From assembly GCA_025163595.1 (NCBI GenBank), contig CP104104.1, positions 55,940 to 119,939 on the forward strand: a stretch of DNA of 64,000 bases, read 5' to 3'. The notes below the pieces were generated by a model that had not been told where the DNA came from, did no database searches, and saw only the letters and a list, made by a program, of their open reading frames with translations. Position numbers and translations under genes: made by a program. Numbering within the stretch: the stretch's first letter is position 1; every line of letters begins with the position of its first letter. This stretch comes from Phaeobacter sp. G2 (GTDB lineage Bacteria > Pseudomonadota > Alphaproteobacteria > Rhodobacterales > Rhodobacteraceae). Below are positions 46,364 through 54,834 of the stretch, piece by piece.

Positions 46364-47622
46364 TGCTCAAACGCCTCCGGTTCCATCTCCTGCCAAAAGG
46401 CAATGATTGCGCTGGCATTCAGGGCTGAGCGCCAACCATGGACGCGGAAATTCTCGCGCTCCAGATCGTCTTCCAGCCCGGCCATGAACAGCTGCTTGTC
46501 CGCATCCCGCTGGGTGGGGTTTCGCCGCGAAACCAGATCCTCCACCAGATCAAGCCGCCGCGCCCGCTCTTGCCGCTCAGTTTGGCGCGCCGCATAGTCC
46601 GCCGCCTCCTTGGCCCGCTGCTGATCCCGCAGCCGAGCCGCTTCTTTTGCCTCAGGGCTGGGCTCTGCCTTTGCTGCGGGTTTGTGAGGCTGGTAATCAT
46701 CGCGCAGCGCTGCCGACAGATAGCCCACCGAGCTTTTGACCTCGGCCTGTTCCGTCATCAGCGACAGTTTCTGTTTCACATAGTCCTCGCCGTGTTCGGT
46801 GATCCACTGGCGCGCCAGACGGTCAGAGACCCCCTGCCCGCGCAACGCCTTGTAGGTCGCCAGATTGCGCATGCCGTCGCTGTCATCAATCTGGAACATC
46901 GCCATCTGCGGGTTCGACTTGATCAGAAAGCGGATCTCGGTCACCGCCCTGCCCTTCTTTTGAAACTCCGGCGTGATGATAATGTCTGAGCTTTTGTTGA
47001 CCTCCGCTACCGCTGGTTTGATGATCTTGGCATTCAGATGTTTGAAGCTCTCATAATAGCTGGAGCCATCAACCCCCATCAGCTTGCGGAAGGTCTCTAA
47101 GCTCCACCAGCCGGTCGAGTGGGTGCGCACAAAGCGGTAGCAGTTTTCATACAGCGCCAGCCCATGCCCCGAGCTGAAGTTGCGCTGGATATGTACATTG
47201 ATCAGCGCGTAAATTTTGGGGTCATGCAGTTTTTGCGCCAGAGCCGGGGAATAGGCATATTCACAAACCCCGTTCTTTAGCTTGGCAAAGGACAGCAGCG
47301 AGGACACGCCCCATTCCTGACGCCCCTTGTCATCCAGCATATCCCATTCCGCCACGGTTTCTGCCAGCGCCCGCAGGCTGGCGCGCAGGGTGTCAAAATC
47401 GTTGGAGTTGTAGCCGACAATTGTCGCCAGGGTTCGTGCATCAATGGTATGGCTCTGCGCCGTGGTCAGCGCGTCATAGGCATTGAGCAACAGCACATTT
47501 GACAGCTTGCGTTGCAACAGGCTGAGCTTGCCGCTGATATGAATTGCGGCCACATTCTTTTTCACCGTTTCCCGCCGCAAGGGGCCGGAGAGTGAATCCA
47601 TGTCGATCTGGGAATCGCCCAT
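46360..47622 (-). CDS. rep: Plasmid-type replication initiator (Rep_3-like)
   Basis: Initiator that would bind iterons and open an origin. 420 aa from ATG 47622; in-frame TTG 47679 would extend it over an iteron-like site. The N-terminal half looks like the paired winged-helix fold of Rep_3 initiators: KNVAAIHISGKLSLLQRKLSNVLLLNAYDAL, GYNSNDFDTLRASLRALAE, ALYENCYRFVRTHSTGWWSLETFRKLMGV and FKHLNAKIIKPAVAEVNK. The C-terminal third is a charged Lys/Glu/Arg helix followed by a short conserved tail. Divergent parA-parB and the iterons between them complete a plasmid replicon of the kind called RepB-type in Rhodobacterales; that group label is from memory. Confidence 0.88.
   Translation of the reverse strand: MGDSQIDMDSLSGPLRRETVKKNVAAIHISGKLSLLQRKLSNVLLLNAYDALTTAQSHTIDARTLATIVGYNSNDFDTLRASLRALAETVAEWDMLDDKGRQEWGVSSLLSFAKLKNGVCEYAYSPALAQKLHDPKIYALINVHIQRNFSSGHGLALYENCYRFVRTHSTGWWSLETFRKLMGVDGSSYYESFKHLNAKIIKPAVAEVNKSSDIIITPEFQKKGRAVTEIRFLIKSNPQMAMFQIDDSDGMRNLATYKALRGQGVSDRLARQWITEHGEDYVKQKLSLMTEQAEVKSSVGYLSAALRDDYQPHKPAAKAEPSPEAKEAARLRDQQRAKEAADYAARQTERQERARRLDLVEDLVSRRNPTQRDADKQLFMAGLEDDLERENFRVHGWRSALNASAIIAFWQEMEPEAFEQ
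46518..46534. promoter_or_regulatory. parS-like inverted repeat inside rep
   Basis: GGTTTCG-CCG-CGAAACC, a perfect 7-bp inverted repeat with a 3-bp centre. It is identical to the copy upstream of parA and shares both arms with the copy in parB. Candidate ParB-binding centromere. Confidence 0.6.
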
Positions 47623-47660
47623 ACTATTTGCCTGCTCGATTTTTCCCACATCATGCCATA

Positions 47661-47720
47661 TAAGGTACCCAACGATCAATCACGCCCAGGTTCCTGAGCC
47701 CAAGATATTAAGGTACCCAT
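47661..47720 (-). repeat. Two inverted iteron-like sites at the rep promoter
   Basis: TAAGGTACCC at 47661-47670 and TAAGGTACCCAT at 47709-47720. On the reverse strand both read GGGTACCTTA, the same core as the third direct iteron (GGTACCTAT). Inverted copies at the rep promoter are where initiators usually repress their own gene; that role is inferred. Confidence 0.6.
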
Positions 47721-47888
47721 ATACAGGAGCCCCAGCTTGATCCGAATCCATCCCCTGCGGGCATACGACTCACACCGCGCAAAAGAAGCCGCGACAGAGG
47801 TCGCGACCCAAGCCCGACACAGAGTCGCTTTAGAGCCTAAGCCCCCACAAGAGAGCCTTATAGCGCTTGACAGCCCGTCCCGAGAATC

Positions 47889-47970
47889 GGTGCCCCTTAT
47901 CCCGCGCCAAGGAGTCCTTTATCCCGTTGATGGGTACCTATGGTCCCGCAGACTGGTGCCTTTCATCCTG
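47889..47970 (+). repeat. Four direct iterons at exact 22-bp period
   Basis: Related 16-bp units begin at 47889, 47911, 47933 and 47955: GGTGCCCCTTATCCCG, GGAGTCCTTTATCCCG, GGTACCTATGGTCCCG and GGTGCCTTTCATCCTG. Starts are exactly 22 bp apart, about two helical turns, which puts all copies on the same DNA face. A degenerate fifth unit may start at 47977 (GGCACC). This is classic iteron architecture for a Rep_3-type initiator. Confidence 0.82.
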
Positions 47971-48087
47971 TTTTCAGGCACCCAAGTTAGATTAACCCAC
48001 TGAAATAAAACTACTTATCCTGAGCAAAGATTCTAAATTCCCTAAAAGAACTAAACCTATGTTGTGCCTAAGATTCTGATTTCACTA

Positions 48088-48104
48088 GGTTTCGCCGCGA
48101 AACC
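48088..48104. promoter_or_regulatory. parS-like inverted repeat upstream of parA
   Basis: GGTTTCG-CCG-CGAAACC, identical over 17 bp to the site inside rep. It is 115 bp before the parA start. Candidate centromere and possibly an operator for parAB. Confidence 0.65.
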
Positions 48105-48218
48105 GGTGAATTTGTCACGATTGTGCAAATGTATCATATCCATGCTGGAATGATCATAAGATGTCCGCTAGTTTCGCTGATATCCGCCGAATAGGCGAAC
48201 ATGATATGAGGCAACGAT

Positions 48219-49604
48219 ATGAGCAAACCCCCCTCACCTGCCCTGCCCCCCTATCTTAATCTGGATCCAGAGGCCGCCGCAAAGAAGCTGCCTGATCCCA
48301 TTGGCACTGCACGATTTGCCAAGGCCGCGGCCTTTTGTGGCAAGGGCCGCGAAGACCTGGCACGGCGCGGTTACGCCCCGGATGGGCAGAAACGATTACG
48401 CAAATTTTCCACCTGGGAAATCACCAAGTACCTGATACCGGTGGCGCCCGCCCATCTGCGCCGGGTGCTCAAAGCCAACCCTGATCTGCCCCAGGGCGAG
48501 GGGGAAGGCGGTTCCAAATGGTTCACCCTGGAAGAGGTCTTGGCGCTGCGCCAACACTTTGACAGCGAAGGCGTCAGCACCAAGGAATATGTGCCTTACC
48601 GTCCAGAAGGTCTGCCGGCCAAAGTTGTCGCCGTGGCCAATTTCAAAGGCGGTGTTGGCAAAACATCGACCGCAGCGCATCTTGCCATGTCCGCCGCTTT
48701 GGATGGCTACAAGGTGCTGGTGATTGACCTGGACAGCCAGGGCTCGATGACCTCGATCATGGGCGGCAAGGTTGCAGACGAATGGCAGACGGTTTTCCCG
48801 CTGGTGGCCAAGGACTACGCCAAGGCCGTCACCAGCGAAAACCAAATACGCGCCGCTGCTGGCCAGCCGGAAATCCCGTTGGATGAAACCCTGCAAGAGG
48901 CGCTGAAGACCACACCGCAGGACGTTATTCAGAAAACCCACTGGCCCAATATTGATCTGATCGGGGCGCAGCTGAACCTCTATTGGGCGGAATTCCAGAT
49001 CCCGGTTTGGCGCATGGGATTGCGCAGCTGGCCACTGTGGGACGGGCTGACCAATTTTCTGCAGGATGAAAGCATCCTCGATGAATACGACGTGATCTTT
49101 CTCGATACCCCGCCCGCGCTTGGCTATCTGACCATCAATGCGCTGGCGGCGGCTGACATTCTGCTGGTTCCCCTGGGGGCGTCCTATCTGGAGTTTGATT
49201 CGACCGGGCGTTTCTTTGATATGCTTTACACCACCTTTGCCTCGATTGAGGACGGTGAAAATTCCGCACAGCGCGCGGCGGGGTTACCTGAAATAAAGTT
49301 CGAATGGGATGTAGTACGGGCCATTGTCACCCGGTTTGATGCCAGTCAGCAAACCGACATGGCCAATGTGATCCAGGCCTATTTTGGGGACTTTATGAAT
49401 GCCTACCGGCAGGACTATACGGCCTTGGTTGGTCAGGCGGGGGAGCAGGTGAACGGCATCTACGAGGCCGATTACCGTGATTTCAACCGCGACACCTATG
49501 TGCGGGGGCGGGAAACCTTTGATCGCACCTATGCGGAATTCAAGGAACTGTTGATCGGCTGCTGGTGGCGCGATGCAAATATGGGAGACGAACAGAATGG
49601 CTAA
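48219..49604 (+). CDS. parA: Plasmid partition ATPase ParA (with N-terminal DNA-binding extension)
   Basis: Walker-type ATPase for replicon segregation. 461 aa. The N-terminal region of about 125 residues contains a probable HTH (FSTWEITKYLIPVAPAHLRRVLKAN), as in ParA proteins that repress their own operon. The deviant Walker A is FKGGVGKTSTAAHLAMSAAL near 145-165; IDLDSQGSM and the Walker B-like VIFLDTPPALGYLTINAL follow. ATG 48219 has GAGG 7 nt upstream. It overlaps parB by 8 nt. Confidence 0.95.
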   Translation: MSKPPSPALPPYLNLDPEAAAKKLPDPIGTARFAKAAAFCGKGREDLARRGYAPDGQKRLRKFSTWEITKYLIPVAPAHLRRVLKANPDLPQGEGEGGSKWFTLEEVLALRQHFDSEGVSTKEYVPYRPEGLPAKVVAVANFKGGVGKTSTAAHLAMSAALDGYKVLVIDLDSQGSMTSIMGGKVADEWQTVFPLVAKDYAKAVTSENQIRAAAGQPEIPLDETLQEALKTTPQDVIQKTHWPNIDLIGAQLNLYWAEFQIPVWRMGLRSWPLWDGLTNFLQDESILDEYDVIFLDTPPALGYLTINALAAADILLVPLGASYLEFDSTGRFFDMLYTTFASIEDGENSAQRAAGLPEIKFEWDVVRAIVTRFDASQQTDMANVIQAYFGDFMNAYRQDYTALVGQAGEQVNGIYEADYRDFNRDTYVRGRETFDRTYAEFKELLIGCWWRDANMGDEQNG

Positions 49605-50664
49605 ACGCAGAAGACTGATCGCCCCGGATGCCAGCGAATTGCAAGAGCTGGAGGAGGGTTTCGCGACGAAACCTTCGGCCAATCCGTTTGAGACCAAATC
49701 CGCCGTGCCGCCGATTGCCCAGGTCGCAGCCGAGGCGGCCAGCCTCAACAGTATGGCCGGGGTCACTGACCGGGTGGCACTGGCGCGGGATCAGGGCGAT
49801 GCCGCCCGCTGGCGCGAGGCTGAAAAGGACGGCCTGATTGTGCAGATCCTGGCCGTTGCGGACATCGACCAGGATTTCATCCGCCGTGACCGTCTGGTCG
49901 AAGACGCCGAAGCCATGGCGGAGCTGCAGGCCTCGATCAAGGAAAACGGCTTGCGGGCGCCTATCGAGGTGGCCAAGACGGAAACCGGCTATGGCCTGAT
50001 CTCTGGCTTTCGCCGACTGCAGGCCTATCGCGCGCTCGCAACAGGGGATGCGGGCTTTGCCCAGATCCCGGCCTTTGTGCGCGAGGCCGACGCGGGGCAG
50101 GCGGCCTATGTTTCCATGGTGGAAGAAAACGAGGTGCGCGCCAACCTCAGCCATTATGAACGCGGGCGCATTGCGGTGTTGGCAAAGGGACAAGAGGTCT
50201 TTCCCAGCATTGAGGCCGCGGTGGACGCGCTGTTTGCGGCGGCCTCCAAGGCAAAACGATCCAAGGTGCGCAGCTTTGCCCTGGTGCATGAGGCCCTGGG
50301 TGATCTGTTGCAGTTCCCAACCGGGCTGACGGAAAAGGCGGGGCTTGCCCTGGCTACCGCGCTGCGGGATGGGCGCCAAACCCAGTTGCGCGCGGCCCTG
50401 GCAGAGGCAGATGTCCAGGACGCCAAATCCGAATGGGCTCTGCTGCAGAAGACACTAAAGGACGCAAGCACAGCGCCGCGTGACAGGTCTCGCGGTGGAC
50501 GGCCTCAGGAAATCACCCGGCTGCCAAGCCGCGATCTGCCCAAAGGTGGCGCGCTGAGTGCCGAGGTGTCATCCGATGGGCTGCGGATCGAGCTGAAGGG
50601 TAGGGTGATCAATGCCGATACGGCAGAGCAGATCCTGAAACTGATCGCCCGTCAGATTGGCTAA
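49597..50664 (+). CDS. parB: Plasmid partition protein ParB
   Basis: Centromere-binding partner of ParA. 355 aa from ATG 49597, overlapping parA. The ParB/Srx domain is seen in RLVEDAEAMAELQASIKENGLRAPIEVA and GLISGFRRLQAYRAL; the EENEVRANLSHYERGRIA segment leads into the HTH region (SKAKRSKVRSFALVHEALGDLL). The C-terminus is likely the dimer domain. A parS-like repeat lies within its own first codons. Confidence 0.93.
   Translation: MAKRRRLIAPDASELQELEEGFATKPSANPFETKSAVPPIAQVAAEAASLNSMAGVTDRVALARDQGDAARWREAEKDGLIVQILAVADIDQDFIRRDRLVEDAEAMAELQASIKENGLRAPIEVAKTETGYGLISGFRRLQAYRALATGDAGFAQIPAFVREADAGQAAYVSMVEENEVRANLSHYERGRIAVLAKGQEVFPSIEAAVDALFAAASKAKRSKVRSFALVHEALGDLLQFPTGLTEKAGLALATALRDGRQTQLRAALAEADVQDAKSEWALLQKTLKDASTAPRDRSRGGRPQEITRLPSRDLPKGGALSAEVSSDGLRIELKGRVINADTAEQILKLIARQIG
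49657..49673. promoter_or_regulatory. parS-like inverted repeat inside parB
   Basis: GGTTTCG-CGA-CGAAACC: same arms as the two other copies, with a different 3-bp centre. It encodes part of EEGFATKPS in parB, whereas the copy in rep encodes unrelated residues, so conservation is at DNA level. Confidence 0.62.
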
Positions 50665-50694
50665 GGTCATAGGGCAGCTGCAAAACCGGGGCTG

Positions 50695-51708
50695 CTATTT
50701 CTGGTAGTAGTCCCGGAACCAGGCGACAAAGCGATCAATACCGTCGCGGAAGTTGGTCTGTGGCTGATAGCCGGTCAATTTTTTCAACAGCGTTGCGTCT
50801 GCCCAGGTCGCTGGCACGTCGCCGATCTGCATTTCCATGTAGTTGCGAATGGCCTTTTTGCCGAGGCTGGTTTCAATGGCGTCGATGAAATCCAGCAGGC
50901 GCACTTTTTCGGAATTGCCGATATTGACCACCCGGTAGGGCGCCACCGGAGATAGGCTGTCGCCTTCCGCAATCTCTTCCTTGCTGGCGGGGCGCTGGGG
51001 CACCACGTCGATCAGCAGGCGGATACCGCGCACCAGATCGTCGATATAGGTGAAATCGCGGTACATCTCACCGTGGTTGTAGATGTCGATGGGGCGCTCT
51101 TCGAGGATGGCATCGGCAAATTTGTAAAAGGCCAGATCCGGCCGCCCCCAGGGGCCATAGACGGTAAAGAACCTAAACATTGTGGTGGGCAGATCCCAGA
51201 GATGCGCATAGGAATGGCCCATGCTCTCGTTTGCCTTTTTGCTGGCGGCATAGATGGTGAGCGGCGCGTCGGTGTGATCCAGCTCGGTAAAGGGCATCAC
51301 GTCATTGCCACCATACACCGAGGAGGAGGAGGCCATCAGCAGATGGTCGACCTTCAAACGGCGGGCGGCCTCCATCACGTTGAAGGTGCCCATCACATTG
51401 GTTTCCAGATAAGATCTAGGGTTTTCAAGGCTGTAGCGCACACCTGCCTGCCCAGCGAGGTGAATGACCACCTGAGGCGCAAATTCATCCGCCATGGCGT
51501 CAAATGCTTCCGCGTCTTCCAGCATCGCTTCGGTGGCTGAAAAATTGGGGTGCTGCAACAACATGGCATGGCGGCGCTGTTTCAGGGTGACATCGTAGTA
51601 TTCGGTCATGCCGTCAAAGCCATGCACACGAAATCCTTCGTCCAGCAGCAGTTTGGCAAGGTGAAAACCGATGAAGCCGGCAGTGCCGGTAACAAGAACG
51701 CGTTTCAT
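50695..51708 (-). CDS. UDP-glucuronate 4-epimerase family protein
   Basis: NAD-dependent extended SDR enzyme converting UDP-glucuronate to UDP-galacturonate. 337 aa, typical. Rossmann motif VTGTAGFIGFHLAKLLL; the catalytic YAASKKANE; GVRYSLENPRSYLETNVMGTFNVMEAARR and FRFFTVYGPWGRPDLA are standard for this subfamily. It lies right after parB, convergent with it, and uses the product of ugd, which is on the other side of the replication module. Confidence 0.92.
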   Translation of the reverse strand: MKRVLVTGTAGFIGFHLAKLLLDEGFRVHGFDGMTEYYDVTLKQRRHAMLLQHPNFSATEAMLEDAEAFDAMADEFAPQVVIHLAGQAGVRYSLENPRSYLETNVMGTFNVMEAARRLKVDHLLMASSSSVYGGNDVMPFTELDHTDAPLTIYAASKKANESMGHSYAHLWDLPTTMFRFFTVYGPWGRPDLAFYKFADAILEERPIDIYNHGEMYRDFTYIDDLVRGIRLLIDVVPQRPASKEEIAEGDSLSPVAPYRVVNIGNSEKVRLLDFIDAIETSLGKKAIRNYMEMQIGDVPATWADATLLKKLTGYQPQTNFRDGIDRFVAWFRDYYQK

Positions 51709-51784
51709 GTGATGTCTTTAAGTCCTGCGTTCGGGTCGCCAAAGGGGCTGCCCTGGTGATGATGGCGTTGCTATACCACGGCGA

Positions 51785-51812
51785 ACCGCCCTGCGCGAGG
51801 GGGCAGGGCGGT
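51785..51812. terminator. Hairpin between MltB-like gene and epimerase
   Basis: A 10-bp perfect stem (ACCGCCCTGC at 51785-51794, GCAGGGCGGT at 51803-51812), 8-nt loop, 9 bp beyond the stop of the leftward transglycosylase gene. No T run follows. Possibly a weak terminator or 3'-end stabiliser. Confidence 0.5.
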
Positions 51813-51821
51813 CCGATCACA

Positions 51822-53063
51822 CTAGTTTGAAGCCAATGATTTTATTGAACTATCCGGAAAACACCGGGGCGCTTTACCGGTGCTTTCCTGCCAGCGACCA
51901 ATTGAACGCCGGGTTTTGAAGCCAACCAATCCATCGGCGCCCCCCACATCATGGCCCAGGGCCTCCAGCCCGCGCTGCATCGCCGCAACATCAGATCGGT
52001 AGAGCTTGTCGAGGCCCTGCCAGCGGGCAGTGAAATCGCCAACCCCGTATTGGATGCGATCGCCAACATGGCCGACAAACAGCGCATAGAGATCGCTTTT
52101 GTTGTAGTCTTTCAGCACGTAAAAATTTGGCGTGACGATAAAGGCGGGGCCATAGCGCCCGGCGGGCATCATCAAAAATCCCTGGCCTGCACGTTCCGCC
52201 GCCGGGAAGGGGCGGCCAGATATCCGGGTGATGCCCAAGGCTTCCCAGTCGGCAATGCTGCGGCCCTGATCTGGGCCTTCCAGGCCGCAAGAAACCTTCG
52301 CCGGGACATTGACCTCAAAGCCCCAGTCGCGGCCCTTTTGCCAGCCATGTTCCGCCAGGAAATGCCCGATGGACATCAATGTGTCGGCCTCGGAACCCCA
52401 AATATCGGCGTGGGTGTCGCCATTGCCGTCGCGGGCATATTTCAGGAAGTTGCTTGGCATAAACTGGGGCTGCCCCAGGGCGCCGGCCCAGCTGCTTTTC
52501 ATGCTTGCGGCGTTGACGTGGCCAGCCTGGGCGATTTGCAGCGCCGCGATGAGCTCCGCGCTGAAATAGTCTGCGCGGGTGCTCATAAAGGCCTTGGTGC
52601 CCAGAACCCGGAACACATTATGGGGGATTTTTGCGCGCCCGTGGGCGCTTTCGCGGCCCCAAATGGCAATTAGGATCCGCCCCGGCACCCCGGTTTCAGT
52701 CTCGACTTGGGCAAGGGTTTTGGCATGGGCCTGCAGCATTTTGCGACCCATGGAGGTTGCTCCTGCCAGCCCGCCCGGGCTGAAATATTTGGCGGGGACG
52801 CCAAATTCGGCCTGACGTTGCTGTTTTGGCACCTGGGGTGTGCTGCCGGGGGGCACCAGATCGGGCAGATCCCAGTTTAGCGTCACCCCGGAAAACGCGG
52901 CTTTAAAGGTCTTGCGGCTGACGCCTGCCGCCTTTGCCTCGGGCCAGATTTCTTGCTGCAGCCAGTCCTGAAACTGGCGCTCCACCTTGGCGCGGTTTAG
53001 GGCCGCGGCGGGCAGGGGCAGCAGCCAAAGCACCGCGAGCAAAACAAGAAAACGACTGAACAT
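51822..53063 (-). CDS. MltB-type lytic murein transglycosylase
   Basis: Cleaves peptidoglycan between MurNAc and GlcNAc with anhydro-ring formation. 413 aa from ATG 53063, which gives a signal peptide (LVLLAVLWLLPLPAAA). The SLT_2 (MltB) domain has the catalytic Glu in AIWGRESAHGR, then SSWAGALGQPQFMPSNFLKYA and GNGDTHADIWGSEADTLMSI. A C-terminal peptidoglycan-binding segment (MQRGLEALGHDVGGADGLVGFKTRRSI) follows. A paralogue lies 3.6 kb away on the other strand, with a two-component system between them. Confidence 0.9.
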   Translation of the reverse strand: MFSRFLVLLAVLWLLPLPAAALNRAKVERQFQDWLQQEIWPEAKAAGVSRKTFKAAFSGVTLNWDLPDLVPPGSTPQVPKQQRQAEFGVPAKYFSPGGLAGATSMGRKMLQAHAKTLAQVETETGVPGRILIAIWGRESAHGRAKIPHNVFRVLGTKAFMSTRADYFSAELIAALQIAQAGHVNAASMKSSWAGALGQPQFMPSNFLKYARDGNGDTHADIWGSEADTLMSIGHFLAEHGWQKGRDWGFEVNVPAKVSCGLEGPDQGRSIADWEALGITRISGRPFPAAERAGQGFLMMPAGRYGPAFIVTPNFYVLKDYNKSDLYALFVGHVGDRIQYGVGDFTARWQGLDKLYRSDVAAMQRGLEALGHDVGGADGLVGFKTRRSIGRWQESTGKAPRCFPDSSIKSLASN

Positions 53064-53158
53064 GATGTAGGCTCCGGCGTGCAAAAGAGAATGTGCACCT
53101 GCCAGCCTAGCGGGGTTTGGCAAAAATGCCACCCAGGCCTGGGCGGGTTTCAGCGCAG

Positions 53159-54160
53159 TTAGGGCACCGCAAACGTAATAACAAAGCAGGCACCGCTGTG
53201 GCTGGGCTGAAGGGATATATCGCCGCCATGGACGCTCAGCATATTGCGCAGGATTGTCAGCCCCATGCCGGTGCCGCCTTGGGCGCGTTTGGTGGTGAAA
53301 AACGGGTCAAAAACCTGCGCGGCATTGCCGGGGGAGATGCCTTTGCCATCGTCGGTAATCCTGAGCTCCACACCGGTAGACAGTAGCTGAGCCGCAATGA
53401 CAGCCCCTTGCGCTCCCTGTTCGCGGGCGTTGTTCAGCAGATGGGTGAGGATGATCTGTAACCCGCTTGCCCCGATGGGTAGCGCCAGATCGTGGCCCGC
53501 AAGCGCCAGTTGCAGATCGGCAAATTCGCCCTGAAGCCAGGTGTTTACCGCGCTGAGGCTGCTGCTGCCCTGGTGGTTTATTTCACGGGCGCGGGCGACC
53601 TCGCGCAGGGCGGTGAGCTGGTCTTCGATCTGGCGCGCGGCTCCGTCGATCTGGGTCAGAAGCTTTTGGTCTTCGCAGGGCAGGGCGGCGCCATCCTCGA
53701 TCAGCTCTGTCGCGGCACGAATGGCGGAAACCGGGGTTTTGATCTCATGGCTGACGTGGTCGGTAAAGCTGCGGATGGTCATTTCCCGGTTGCGCAGGTG
53801 ATCTGCCATGTCGATCACGTTTTGGGCCATCTCATGCAGCTCGGCAGTGCCGGAATGATATGGTGGATCAACGGGTTGGCCCTGTTTTCTGCGCACTTCA
53901 GCGGTATAGGCGTTGAGGGCGCGAATGGGGGAAAGCAGTAGTCGCACCAGCAGCCAGCCGAGAAATGCGGTCGCGAGGAGGATCAGGGTGCCCAGCAGCG
54001 CCGCCGCATTGCGAAAGCCAATTTCCGGCCCCAGATAGCGCAGCGCCACCAAACCGATCAGCGACAGAACCAGCGTGCCTGCTAGCCCACCGCCCAGCAC
54101 CAGCGCCAGCGAGGGGCGCCACTTTTTTACCAGTTTCCCAGGCATCAAATTACCGGGCAT
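53159..54160 (-). CDS. Sensor histidine kinase
   Basis: A 333-aa membrane kinase. Two close membrane segments (about 18-41 and 52-75) leave only about ten residues outside, so the signal is probably sensed in or at the membrane. A HAMP-like linker (about 73-125) precedes the phospho-acceptor H138 in SHEIKTPVSAIR. ATPase motifs: LLNNAREQGA, ITDDGKGI, FFTTKRAQGGTGMGLTIL. Its start overlaps the response-regulator stop (ATGA), making a cognate pair. Confidence 0.92.
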   Translation of the reverse strand: MPGNLMPGKLVKKWRPSLALVLGGGLAGTLVLSLIGLVALRYLGPEIGFRNAAALLGTLILLATAFLGWLLVRLLLSPIRALNAYTAEVRRKQGQPVDPPYHSGTAELHEMAQNVIDMADHLRNREMTIRSFTDHVSHEIKTPVSAIRAATELIEDGAALPCEDQKLLTQIDGAARQIEDQLTALREVARAREINHQGSSSLSAVNTWLQGEFADLQLALAGHDLALPIGASGLQIILTHLLNNAREQGAQGAVIAAQLLSTGVELRITDDGKGISPGNAAQVFDPFFTTKRAQGGTGMGLTILRNMLSVHGGDISLQPSHSGACFVITFAVP

Positions 54161-54834
54161 CAGCGCAGCGCCCTAAGCCGGATGCCAACGGCGTGGACGG
54201 TCTCGATCAGATCAGTGCCCCCGGCCTGTTCCAGTTTGGCGCGCAGGTTGCGCAGATGGCTGTCCAGGGTGCGATCCGAGACCTGACTGCCAGCCCCCCA
54301 GATCTGGGTGATCAGCTCGGCGCGGCTGCGAATGCGGCTGGGGTCTTGCAGCAGCAACAGCAAAATGCCCTGTTCGCGGGCGGTCAGTGATATGTCTTGC
54401 CCGGCGATCTGGCAGCGGTGCGCTTGCGGATCAAGGCAAAGATTCCCGTGGGTCAAAACTGTCGGAGCCTGGGTTTTCTGACTGCGTTTCAGGATAGTGC
54501 GGATACGGGCCACCAGTTCGCGCGGGCTAAAGGGTTTGGTGACATAATCATCGGCGCCCAGTTCCAGCCCCAGAATGCAGTCCACCTCATCGTCGCGGGC
54601 GGTGAGAAACAGGATCGGCACCTCGGATCGCTGGCGGATGCGGCGGCAGACCTCAAACCCGTCCAGCTCTGGCAGGCCAATGTCCAGCACGATGAAATCC
54701 GGCAGCTCGCGGCTGGCATGCAGCAGCGCCTCTTGCCCATCGGCAGCGGTTACCACCTGCCAACCCGCGCGTTCCAGCGCGATGCGCACCAGATCGCGCA
54801 GGCGGGGGTCGTCATCGACCAGGAGAATCTTCAT
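54160..54834 (-). CDS. OmpR-family response regulator
   Basis: A 224-aa regulator with an N-terminal receiver (VDDDPRLRDL, phospho-acceptor D51 in IVLDIGLPELDG, LTARDDE, GADDYVTKPFSPREL) and a C-terminal winged HTH (LTAREQGILLLLLQDPSRIRSRAELITQIWG, SQVSDRTLDSHLRNLRAKL). ATG 54834. It overlaps the upstream DUF4153 gene by 23 nt and the kinase by one base. Direct repeats at 56506-56533 are candidate binding sites. Confidence 0.94.
   Translation of the reverse strand: MKILLVDDDPRLRDLVRIALERAGWQVVTAADGQEALLHASRELPDFIVLDIGLPELDGFEVCRRIRQRSEVPILFLTARDDEVDCILGLELGADDYVTKPFSPRELVARIRTILKRSQKTQAPTVLTHGNLCLDPQAHRCQIAGQDISLTAREQGILLLLLQDPSRIRSRAELITQIWGAGSQVSDRTLDSHLRNLRAKLEQAGGTDLIETVHAVGIRLRALR

Larger units (their letters stand above)
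47623..48218. other. Putative replication origin region between rep and parA
   Basis: 596 bp without a convincing gene, between the divergent rep and parA starts. It holds iteron-like inverted copies next to rep (47661-47720), four direct iterons (47889-47970), an AT-rich stretch (about 47985-48065) that would suit strand opening, and a parS-like site (48088-48104). TTATCC-type partial DnaA boxes occur (within iterons, and at 48014), but no perfect TTATCCACA. An open frame across 47737-48003 is not coding-like. Confidence 0.75.

Noticed and set aside
47640..47660. TTTTCCCACA near the rep start as a DnaA box
   Set aside because: Two differences from the TTATNCACA consensus; not strong enough alone.
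47737..48003. An 88-codon forward frame between rep and parA
   Set aside because: It runs across the phased iterons, and its product has no protein-like pattern.
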